Below are positions 6,503-12,819 of a DNA stretch of 12,819 bases, piece after piece (within the stretch, counting starts at the first letter, position 1; every line of letters begins with the position of its first letter). The translations under genes were made by a program, and so were the position numbers. Under the pieces are notes generated by a model. The model was not told the DNA's origin. It searched no databases and saw only the letters and a list, made by a program, of their open reading frames with translations. The stretch is from Alistipes sp. CAG:435 (lineage in GTDB: Bacteria > Bacteroidota > Bacteroidia > Bacteroidales > UBA932): assembly GCA_000433355.1 (NCBI GenBank), contig FR893113.1, positions 1-12,819 of the forward strand, given 5' to 3'.

Positions 6503-9367
6503 ATGACGGAGGAAGGAAAGATAATCATCAAAGGGGCAAAGGTCAACAACCTTAAGGACATCACGGTTGAGATTCCGAGGAACAAACTTGTGGTGGTGAC
6601 AGGCATTTCGGGCTCGGGAAAGTCGTCATTGGCTTTCGACACTTTGTTCGCCGAGGGACAGAGGCGTTTCGCTGAGAGCCTGTCCTCGTACGCGCGCCAG
6701 TTTCTTGGAAGGATGAGCAAGCCTGATGTGGAGTCCATAGAAGGCATACCGCCGGCGATAGCCATTGAGCAGAAGGTCAATGTCAAGAATCCACGCTCCA
6801 CCGTGGCCACCACCACCGAGATTTACGACTACCTCCGCATCATCTTCGCGAGGATAGGCCGGACATATTCCCCGGTCAGCGGCAAGGAGGTCAAGTGTCA
6901 CAGCGTCAATGATGTGATGGCCAGTATATTAAGCGGAGATTCAAGGACGGCGTATATTCTCGCCGACCTGAATTGGTCCGCCAGGGAGGACAAGGTCGAG
7001 TTGATGCTCCGCCTGAAGGAGGAAGGATATTCCCGTTTCTTTGGCGACGATGGCATCATCCGCATCGAGGATATAATGAGGATGGCTGACAAGGGGAAAT
7101 ATCCTGAACATCTTAACCTGTTGATCGACCGTCTGAAACTGCCCATATTCAAAGAATGTCTGCCATATTCGGAAGACGGCTCTCCGTGGCCACAGAACGA
7201 TTGGGAGGATCTACAGACAAGACTTCGCTCCTCGATTGACACGGCGTTCAGGGTGGGCGAGGGCAGACTCATCCTCCGCAAGGACAATTCCTCGGAGGAA
7301 TATTCCAACCGCTTTGAACTGGACGGAATGACGTTCCGCCAGCCTGATGAATATCTCTTCTCGTTCAACAGCCCTCTTGGGGCGTGCCCGGTCTGCGGAG
7401 GCCTCGGAAAGATCATCGGGGTCAGCGAGGACCTTGTGATTCCGGACAAGACCAAAAGCATTTACGATGGTGCGATCGCCTGCTGGAAGGGTGAGTCGAT
7501 GGGCTGGTTCAGGGATCATCTGATCAAGGTGGCGCCTCGTTACGGGATTCCGATTTTTGAGCCGTACTGCAATCTGCCGCAAAAGGTCAAGGACATCATC
7601 TGGGACACACACAGTGTTGAGGGGGATGACAGTACCCTCATCGGAATCAACGAGTTCTTCAAGTGGGTTGAGTCCAACAGGTACAAGATCCAGTACAAGT
7701 ACATGTTGAGCCGATTCTCTGGAAGGACCACCTGTCATGCTTGTCACGGCACGAGACTCCGTCCTGAGGCATTGTACGTGAAAGTCGGAGGGAAGACGAT
7801 CGCGGAACTGCTTGACATGAACGTGGATGAGCTTCTTGACTTCTTCTCGAACTTGAAGTTGACAGACTACGAGAACACGATCGTTCGCAAGGCCGTTGAA
7901 GAGATCGTCTCTCGTCTGAGGTACATAAAGGATGTCGGTCTGGCGTATCTGACCCTGAGCCGGGCATGCAACACCCTTTCCGGTGGCGAAAGTCAGAGGA
8001 TCAATCTGGTGACAGCTCTGGGAAGCTCGCTGGTCGGCTCGATGTACATTCTTGACGAACCAAGCATCGGCCTGCATCCACGTGACACGGACCGGCTTAT
8101 CGGAGTCCTGCGCAAGCTCAGGGACATCGGCAACACGCTTGTCGTGGTGGAGCACGATGAGGAGATCATCCGCGCGGCCGATGTGCTGATTGACATGGGA
8201 CCGTACGCCGGAGTGAACGGTGGCCGGATAGTTTTCCAAGGCCGGACCGATGATAAGATTCCGGAGAAGGTGATGAACAGTTCGCTGACGCTCCAGTACC
8301 TGACGGGGCGGCGTTCCCGCTATGTCAGGGAGAAACATCCGTGGACATATTCAATCACCGTGGAAGGCGCTCAGGAGCACAATCTTAAGAATATAGATGT
8401 GCAGTTCCCGCTGGGAGTGCTGACCGTCGTGTCGGGAGTCAGCGGCAGTGGCAAGTCGTCCCTTGTGGGGGACATCCTCTATCCTGCGCTCTACCGCATG
8501 ATCAACCAGACCGGCGACCTTCCGGGAATATTCAGGAAGATCTCCGGCAACACCGACCGCATCAAGAATGTTGAATATGTCGACCAGAACCCGATAGGGA
8601 AGAGCTCACGCTCCAACGCCGTGACCTATCTCAAGGTCTATGATGACATCCGCAAGCTCCTCGCCGAGCAGCAGTACGCCAAGATCAACGGCTACACTCC
8701 GTCCTTCTTCTCGTTCAACCAGGACGGCGGCCGCTGCCCGGAATGTCAAGGGGACGGTTTCGTGCGCATTCCGATGCAGTTCATGGCTGACGTGACGATG
8801 GTCTGCGAGACGTGCGGCGGCAAGCGCTTCAAGCCGGACATCCTTGAGGTCAGGTTCAAAGGCAAGAACATCGACGACATCCTGAACATGAGCGTCGAGG
8901 AGGCGATCTCGTTCTTCGGATCGCAGCCTGAGGACCTTTCCAAACAGATCGCCCGCAAACTTCAGCCTCTTGTGGATGTGGGGCTTTCCTACATCAAACT
9001 CGGGCAGAGCTCGTCAACCTTGTCCGGTGGAGAGAGTCAGAGGATCAAACTGGCTTGGTTCCTGTCCAAGAACGAGGAAGATCCGATGAACGGCCGGAAA
9101 AAGATTCTGTTCCTCTTTGACGAGCCGACGACCGGCCTGCATTTCTACGATGTGGAGAAGTTGCTGAAAGCCTTTGACTTCCTGATTCGTAACGGGCACA
9201 CCGTGATTGTGGTGGAGCACAATCTGGATGTGATCAAGGCGGCGGACTGGGTGATCGATCTCGGTCCGGAGGCCGGTGACAATGGCGGACAAGTGGTCTT
9301 CGCTGGTACCCCTGAGGACATGGTCAAGAATGGACTGTCCTGGACCGCGAAGTACCTTCGTGGGTAG
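6503..9367 (+). CDS. uvrA: Excinuclease ABC subunit UvrA
   Basis: Damage-recognition ATPase of nucleotide excision repair. A UvrA dimer scans DNA, loads UvrB at lesions and leaves before UvrC cuts. The protein is 954 residues, normal for the family, and cytoplasmic. Both ABC modules are complete. Module 1 has Walker A GISGSGKS (34-41), zinc cysteines 295/298 and 411/414 (CPVC, CHAC), signature LSGGESQR (from 492) and Walker B LDEP with Asp518-Glu519. Module 2 has Walker A GVSGSGKS (645-652), zinc cysteines 745/748 and 768/771 (CPEC, CETC), signature LSGGESQR (from 840) and Walker B FDEP with Asp873-Glu874. The UvrB-binding and insertion regions are present at normal spacing. The ATG at 6503 lies just after a TAAATTTG box. 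The gene is monocistronic and converges with the licD unit. No abnormality was seen. Confidence 0.98.
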   Translation: MTEEGKIIIKGAKVNNLKDITVEIPRNKLVVVTGISGSGKSSLAFDTLFAEGQRRFAESLSSYARQFLGRMSKPDVESIEGIPPAIAIEQKVNVKNPRSTVATTTEIYDYLRIIFARIGRTYSPVSGKEVKCHSVNDVMASILSGDSRTAYILADLNWSAREDKVELMLRLKEEGYSRFFGDDGIIRIEDIMRMADKGKYPEHLNLLIDRLKLPIFKECLPYSEDGSPWPQNDWEDLQTRLRSSIDTAFRVGEGRLILRKDNSSEEYSNRFELDGMTFRQPDEYLFSFNSPLGACPVCGGLGKIIGVSEDLVIPDKTKSIYDGAIACWKGESMGWFRDHLIKVAPRYGIPIFEPYCNLPQKVKDIIWDTHSVEGDDSTLIGINEFFKWVESNRYKIQYKYMLSRFSGRTTCHACHGTRLRPEALYVKVGGKTIAELLDMNVDELLDFFSNLKLTDYENTIVRKAVEEIVSRLRYIKDVGLAYLTLSRACNTLSGGESQRINLVTALGSSLVGSMYILDEPSIGLHPRDTDRLIGVLRKLRDIGNTLVVVEHDEEIIRAADVLIDMGPYAGVNGGRIVFQGRTDDKIPEKVMNSSLTLQYLTGRRSRYVREKHPWTYSITVEGAQEHNLKNIDVQFPLGVLTVVSGVSGSGKSSLVGDILYPALYRMINQTGDLPGIFRKISGNTDRIKNVEYVDQNPIGKSSRSNAVTYLKVYDDIRKLLAEQQYAKINGYTPSFFSFNQDGGRCPECQGDGFVRIPMQFMADVTMVCETCGGKRFKPDILEVRFKGKNIDDILNMSVEEAISFFGSQPEDLSKQIARKLQPLVDVGLSYIKLGQSSSTLSGGESQRIKLAWFLSKNEEDPMNGRKKILFLFDEPTTGLHFYDVEKLLKAFDFLIRNGHTVIVVEHNLDVIKAADWVIDLGPEAGDNGGQVVFAGTPEDMVKNGLSWTAKYLRG

Positions 9368-9385
9368 GATACTGCAATGCTTTTT

Positions 9386-9453
9386 AGGTCAGAAAAAAGG
9401 CAAATTCCAAATTTTGCACGTTACCAAAATTTGAAACTTGATTTTTCTGACCT
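9386..9453. terminator. Long nested inverted repeat between uvrA and licD, possible two-way terminator
   Basis: The outer arms AGGTCAGAAAAA (9386-9397) and TTTTTCTGACCT (9442-9453) are perfect 12-bp inverted copies. Nested inside, CAAATTTTG (9408-9416) and CAAAATTTG (9425-9433) are perfect 9-bp arms around an 8-nt loop. The spacers between outer and inner arms are 10 and 8 nt. The inner stem is followed by T-runs in both directions (9442-9446 on +, 9398-9393 on -). It lies between convergent genes, so a bidirectional terminator is plausible. A short MITE-like insertion would look similar. Confidence 0.6.
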
Positions 9454-9490
9454 TGATAAAGAATCTGGTATATTCTTTTATTGTCACTGT

Positions 9491-9586
9491 TTCTGGTCGA
9501 CAAATCTTGTCGATGGTCACTGAATTGTAACTATTTCTGGTCACTAAGCTTGTCGAAGTGACCAGATTTGAGCTTGCCGAAGTGAC
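9491..9586. repeat. Cluster of REP-like palindromic repeats
   Basis: Three related copies lie in the 100 bp before the licD stop. One is TTCTGGTC (9491-9498) with a TCGACAA/TTGTCGA hairpin (9497-9513). A second repeats TTCTGGTC at 9535 and forms a perfect 10-bp stem, TCTGGTCACT (9536-9545) with AGTGACCAGA (9557-9566). AGCTTGTCGAAGTGAC (9547-9562) recurs as AGCTTGCCGAAGTGAC at 9571-9586, 24 nt later. The core GCTTGTCGAAGTGAC resembles a CTTCGACAAGC-type intergenic palindrome that I recall from many bacterial genomes. It is probably a non-coding dispersed repeat, perhaps acting as a 3'-end stabiliser or terminator. Confidence 0.65.
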
Positions 9587-9590
9587 ATGA

Positions 9591-10418
9591 TTAATCTTTC
9601 CAGTAGAACGAGATGTAATTCTGAAGAGGTCTCCGTTTGTTTTCCGGAGGTAGGGTCATGAAATCTCCGTAGGAGTCGCGCAGTATCTTGTCGTAGCCTT
9701 TCCAGACAAAGAACTCGCTGTCTTCGAAAGGCATTTTGACATATTCACTGATCTCGTCGTCATCGAAAAACTCGTTGGTCCCGGAGTCTGGACAACAAAG
9801 TTGCGACCAATGATGGCTTTCGGCGGGGGAGACCAATGATATCAATGTGTTCATGTCCTTGACAATGTCGGCGGGATTTCGCTTGATAAGGCGTGGATGA
9901 GTCCTTTTCAAGACCCAAGTTTTCAGTCTTTTCCTAACGGATAATCTGGATGATGAGATTGTGTGCACTCTGCGTATTCCGACATTGAACTTCATGAGCA
10001 GAAGGAGGGAATCGTAGATTCTGTCAAAAGTGTCCTTGTCGTCAGGTACCCTGTCAACCGGGAATATGTCAATCCAGACCCCGACATCCTTTTTAACCCA
10101 AGGAATGCAACTTGACGCAAGAGTCTTTTTGGTGTCACAGACCCTGCCGAAAGCGATGTAGCAGTCTGGAGTGTTACGACTGTCTATGAATGAGTACAGC
10201 TTTGACTTGTAGATGGTTCTGAACTTTTCATAGTCCTCGCGCGGCATCATGATGTCCACGTCGTCATCCCACGGAATGAACCCTTTGTGGCGGACCGCGC
10301 CGAGCATAGTGCCGTAGCCTAATGAATATCTTATATTGTTCTTTTCGCAGAATCCGGCCACATCCTTGAGTATGTCAAGACTGAACTGTTGAAGCTCCTG
10401 GAGTGTGAGGTGTCTCAT
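9591..10418 (-). CDS. LicD-family phosphotransferase
   Basis: 275 residues from ATG 10418. LicD proteins (nucleotidyltransferase fold) move a phospho-substituent such as phosphocholine or a related group from a CDP-activated donor onto cell-surface glycans. The diagnostic block is at residues 36-60: GTMLGAVRHKGFIPWDDDVD, then IMMPR, with Asp51-53 and Asp55 as probable metal ligands. There is no membrane segment, so it acts in the cytoplasm or at its membrane face. An alternative GTG at 10427 overlaps the upstream stop by one base; the ATG 9 nt later gives the more usual LicD beginning (RHLTLQELQQFSLDIL). It is the last gene of the unit, and the upstream cytidylyltransferase could supply its CDP-linked donor. 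The transferred group and acceptor cannot be told from sequence. Confidence 0.93.
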   Translation of the reverse strand: MRHLTLQELQQFSLDILKDVAGFCEKNNIRYSLGYGTMLGAVRHKGFIPWDDDVDIMMPREDYEKFRTIYKSKLYSFIDSRNTPDCYIAFGRVCDTKKTLASSCIPWVKKDVGVWIDIFPVDRVPDDKDTFDRIYDSLLLLMKFNVGIRRVHTISSSRLSVRKRLKTWVLKRTHPRLIKRNPADIVKDMNTLISLVSPAESHHWSQLCCPDSGTNEFFDDDEISEYVKMPFEDSEFFVWKGYDKILRDSYGDFMTLPPENKRRPLQNYISFYWKD

Positions 10419-10426
10419 TGCTGTCA

Positions 10427-11812
10427 CTAACTTAGTTTGTAAACGTTCTTCCCGTTGATGTAGTCCTCCTGGACACGAGCCATCGCGATGATCTCCTCCT
10501 TTGTCAGAAGATAAAGGTTCTGCTCCGGGTTGAGAATTTGTGAGACGAACTCTCTGATCTCGTATCTAAGCCCTTCTCCCATAAATGGATAGAAACATTT
10601 CCTGTTCATGTTCTGATCCTCGAACCGAAGCTCGAAATAGTCCGTCTTCCACCACGGGGCCGGGACATAGATGTAGCCCTGTGTCCCGGAGATGACCATA
10701 TTTCCCTCCGTCTTGGCTCCGAGTCCGACTTGGAATGAAGCGGTGGCGTTGTCGTAACGGAACACAGCCTTGGTGTACATATCTACATCATTCTTCATTA
10801 TCGAGTAGAAGTTGATGTTCCGGATGTCGCGCCCCAACAGCTTTATTATAGGCAGGAGAGGGAAGCACGCGTTCTCGTTCATGCTGCCACCGAATCTTGC
10901 GTGGTCGAGTTTCGAGGAGTTCTCGTCGGTCAGGGTGGTCACTGAAGCGTTGATGTCCACGATTTTTCCGATCACGCCGGATTTCAGCATAGTGACAAGG
11001 TGTCTGAACGCCGGGCAGTATGCTGTCTTATGCGCCACCATCAGGGTTCTTTCCTTGGCCCCGGCTATCGAGAACAATTCCTCCGCCTCGGAAAGATGCA
11101 GGACAAATGGGGTCTCCGCCAGCACGTGCTTCCCTGCCAGAAGGGCCGCTTTGGCATATTCATAATGAGTGTAGTGTGGAGAGGCCACATAGACGGCGTC
11201 GCAGTTGGCCAGCAGCTCGTCAAGTGTCCGGGCCGCCATCGGTATCCCGTTCGCCAGGCAGAACTTCCGGCATTCCTCCTGATCGGGATTGTAGGCCGCG
11301 CTGACCGTGTTGCCGCTGACGAACTTCGCCTCCGGCACGAATCTTCCGGCTATGCTGCCGGTCCCGATTATTCCGATCCTCACCGAGATCTGCTCCTCCC
11401 TTAGCATCGTGCTTGAGATGCCTTGTGTGCGTGGCAGATAGACCACCTCGCAGTACTCTTTGAGATAGTCGAAGTAGCCTTCCCAGTCCGATCCTATGGC
11501 GAAGACATCCACGTTGTATTTCTGGATGTCGTCGATCTTCTGCCCTTTGTACTCCTCGATGATCACCTCATCGACGTAGCCCGTCTCCTTGACCGCCTGG
11601 ACACGTTTCATCACGCTGTCCCTTGTGTTCATCTTCCCGCGCTCAAGATCGAAGTTGTCAGTGGTCACCCCCACAATCAGCCAATCACCAAGCTCCTTTG
11701 CCCTGCGCAGCAGATTGATATGCCCTTGATGCAGTACATCAAAGGTACCGTAGGTGATGACAATCCTCCCGTGCGGGCGGTCGCCGCCTATGTTGGGAAT
11801 ATCCTTACTCAT
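10427..11812 (-). CDS. Fusion of TagD-like cytidylyltransferase and Gfo/Idh/MocA oxidoreductase
   Basis: 461 residues in two parts. Residues 17-140 match glycerol-3-phosphate cytidylyltransferase (TagD/Gct), which joins CTP to a small alcohol phosphate: YGTFDVLHQGH contains the HxGH signature (His28, His31), and RTQGISST (128-135) is the second nucleotide-binding motif. From residue 144 a Gfo/Idh/MocA NAD(P)-dependent oxidoreductase begins, with Rossmann motif GIIGTGSIAG (147-156) and a C-terminal substrate domain. Two oxidoreductase motifs are altered. The usual Glu-Lys-Pro reads Glu-Thr-Pro (233-235), and the usual GG-x-L-x-D-x-G-x-H stretch reads GGSMNENACF. That half may have a changed reaction or be regulatory. 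A TTG 3 nt upstream of the ATG is less likely as the start. The gene overlaps the aminotransferase by 8 nt (ATGAGTAA), implying translational coupling, and LicD follows at once. Confidence 0.88.
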   Translation of the reverse strand: MSKDIPNIGGDRPHGRIVITYGTFDVLHQGHINLLRRAKELGDWLIVGVTTDNFDLERGKMNTRDSVMKRVQAVKETGYVDEVIIEEYKGQKIDDIQKYNVDVFAIGSDWEGYFDYLKEYCEVVYLPRTQGISSTMLREEQISVRIGIIGTGSIAGRFVPEAKFVSGNTVSAAYNPDQEECRKFCLANGIPMAARTLDELLANCDAVYVASPHYTHYEYAKAALLAGKHVLAETPFVLHLSEAEELFSIAGAKERTLMVAHKTAYCPAFRHLVTMLKSGVIGKIVDINASVTTLTDENSSKLDHARFGGSMNENACFPLLPIIKLLGRDIRNINFYSIMKNDVDMYTKAVFRYDNATASFQVGLGAKTEGNMVISGTQGYIYVPAPWWKTDYFELRFEDQNMNRKCFYPFMGEGLRYEIREFVSQILNPEQNLYLLTKEEIIAMARVQEDYINGKNVYKLS

Positions 11813-12819
11813 CAATCTCTGTCTCGATTAAGTGGATGCGCTCTGCCAAGGTCCGGAGCTCCTCGTCAGTCTGAAGCCCCATATGTGAGATCCTGTAGAA
11901 TCCCGGAAGCGAGCCTGGCATAATGAATGTCTCGTAACGCTCTATCAGTCCTCTGAATATCCTGCGCTCGGCTGTGTCCTTTGTCTGGATGGCCGTGATG
12001 GCGTGGGACGGATTCTCGGCCGGCATTGTCCAGCCGTACCTGCGGCACTCTTCTCTGAACACCTCAGCCCTGTGACGGACTTGCGAGATGTTGTACATCT
12101 CACCTCCCTGAACTTGAAGCTGCCTGAGCCTCGCGTTGAGCTGTAGGTAGATGAGGGTGGCCGGGCTGAACGGGGTCTGCCCCCTTTTGAGATTGCCCAG
12201 GTTGTCCTCAAAGTCCCAGTAGTAGCCTCTGTGGGCATATTCATAGCCTTCCAGCCTTTTGCTGATGAACAGGATCGACAGTCCCGGAGGAATATTCAGA
12301 CCCTTCTGGGTGCTTGTGACGCAGATGTCGATTCCAAGCGCGTCCATATCCAGCTCTTCGGCGAGGAATGAGCTGATGACATCGACAACCAATGAGACAT
12401 TGTGCCTGTGGCATATCCCTGAGATCTTCTCAAGGTTGAATATCTGGCCGGTCGAGGTTTCGTGGTGCTGGCAGAGGAACACTTCGGGGCTCTCGGCCTC
12501 CACTGTCCGCTCCAGCTCGTCATAGTCGATGTCCTTGGCGAAGGGAACCTTGAAGTCAACCACCGGAACTCCGTAATATTCACAGAGTGAGACCCAGCGC
12601 CTGCCGAACGAGCCGCCGTTGATCGCCAACGCCTTGCCCTTCGTGCTGACGTAGTTCTCCACAACAGCGCTCATCGCGCCGGTGCCGGAACCCGTGTAGA
12701 TGATTGTCCTTCCTCCCTGGCAATGGATGAGGTCCAACAGGATTCTCTCGGATTCGAGATTGATTTTTGAGAACTCCTCGGTTCTCATATATGGGATCGG
12801 CTGGGGGCCGACCGCCGGC
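11805..12819 (-). CDS. Class V aminotransferase, N-terminus beyond window
   Basis: PLP-dependent class V (alanine-glyoxylate / 2-aminoethylphosphonate transaminase-like) enzyme. Visible motifs are the phosphate-binding TGSGTGAM, the pyridine-pairing Asp in VVDVISSF, and the Schiff-base Lys in STQKGLNIPPG (codon 12305-12303). The Met at 12788 is not the real start. The frame stays open to the window end, and the residues just before it (GPQPIPYMRTEEF) are the conserved beginning of this family, so only a short N-terminal piece is missing. The closest look is to the alanine/serine-glyoxylate subgroup, but AEP transaminase or an amino-alcohol-phosphate aminotransferase is possible. It is the first visible gene of a three-gene unit with a cytidylyltransferase and LicD, which suggests it makes the amine that is later CDP-activated and attached to a surface glycan. 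It overlaps the next gene by 8 nt. Confidence 0.88.
   Translation of the reverse strand, partial: PAVGPQPIPYMRTEEFSKINLESERILLDLIHCQGGRTIIYTGSGTGAMSAVVENYVSTKGKALAINGGSFGRRWVSLCEYYGVPVVDFKVPFAKDIDYDELERTVEAESPEVFLCQHHETSTGQIFNLEKISGICHRHNVSLVVDVISSFLAEELDMDALGIDICVTSTQKGLNIPPGLSILFISKRLEGYEYAHRGYYWDFEDNLGNLKRGQTPFSPATLIYLQLNARLRQLQVQGGEMYNISQVRHRAEVFREECRRYGWTMPAENPSHAITAIQTKDTAERRIFRGLIERYETFIMPGSLPGFYRISHMGLQTDEELRTLAERIHLIETEIDE

Noticed and set aside
7211..8338. 375-codon antisense frame within uvrA
   Set aside because: It is a shadow of the highly conserved uvrA coding sequence; long antisense frames are common in genes of this composition.

Overview
The window looks like a chromosomal piece of a gut-type Bacteroidales (Bacteroidota). 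The evidence is the set of families (a GH95 alpha-L-fucosidase, a DUF4988-like surface lipoprotein, LicD), several TAnnTTTG promoter boxes of the Bacteroides type, and starts without clear Shine-Dalgarno sequences. No rRNA, tRNA or CRISPR array was seen. By eye the base composition is roughly balanced, with the first 1.3 kb more AT-rich.

Layout. Positions 1-1281 hold a solitary tyrosine recombinase with all catalytic residues. Its upstream region carries a perfect 14-bp palindrome and a possible 58-codon divergent reading frame. Positions 1366-4987 hold, on the + strand, a secreted GH95 glycosidase and a coiled-coil lipoprotein closed by a strong terminator at 5008-5050. Positions 5089-5610 (- strand) encode an unrecognised 173-residue protein. 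Its start codon lies in one arm of a perfect 12-bp inverted repeat. Positions 5821-6500 are mostly gene-poor and decayed, with an inverted pair of small repeats and a promoter-bearing gene stub. Positions 6503-9367 encode UvrA, complete. A repeat-rich convergent intergenic region (9368-9590) separates it from a tightly packed three-gene unit on the - strand, running from the right window edge to 9591: a class V aminotransferase (N-terminus outside the window), a cytidylyltransferase/oxidoreductase fusion, and LicD.

How the genes fit together. The three-gene unit reads as a small pathway: an aminotransferase to make an amino-alcohol or amino-phosphonate-like precursor, a cytidylyltransferase domain to activate it as a CDP derivative, and LicD to transfer the phospho-substituent onto a surface glycan. 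The substrate cannot be read from sequence. The GH95 enzyme and lipoprotein suggest glycan foraging but lack a SusC/SusD pair here. UvrA is housekeeping repair.

The most unusual signals are: (1) about 40 copies of the hexamer GAATAT/ATATTC in 12.8 kb, several-fold above chance, on both strands and in genes and gaps alike; (2) the start-codon-sequestering inverted repeat at 5608-5744; (3) the fusion enzyme with an altered oxidoreductase active-site motif; (4) dense palindromic repeats between uvrA and licD.
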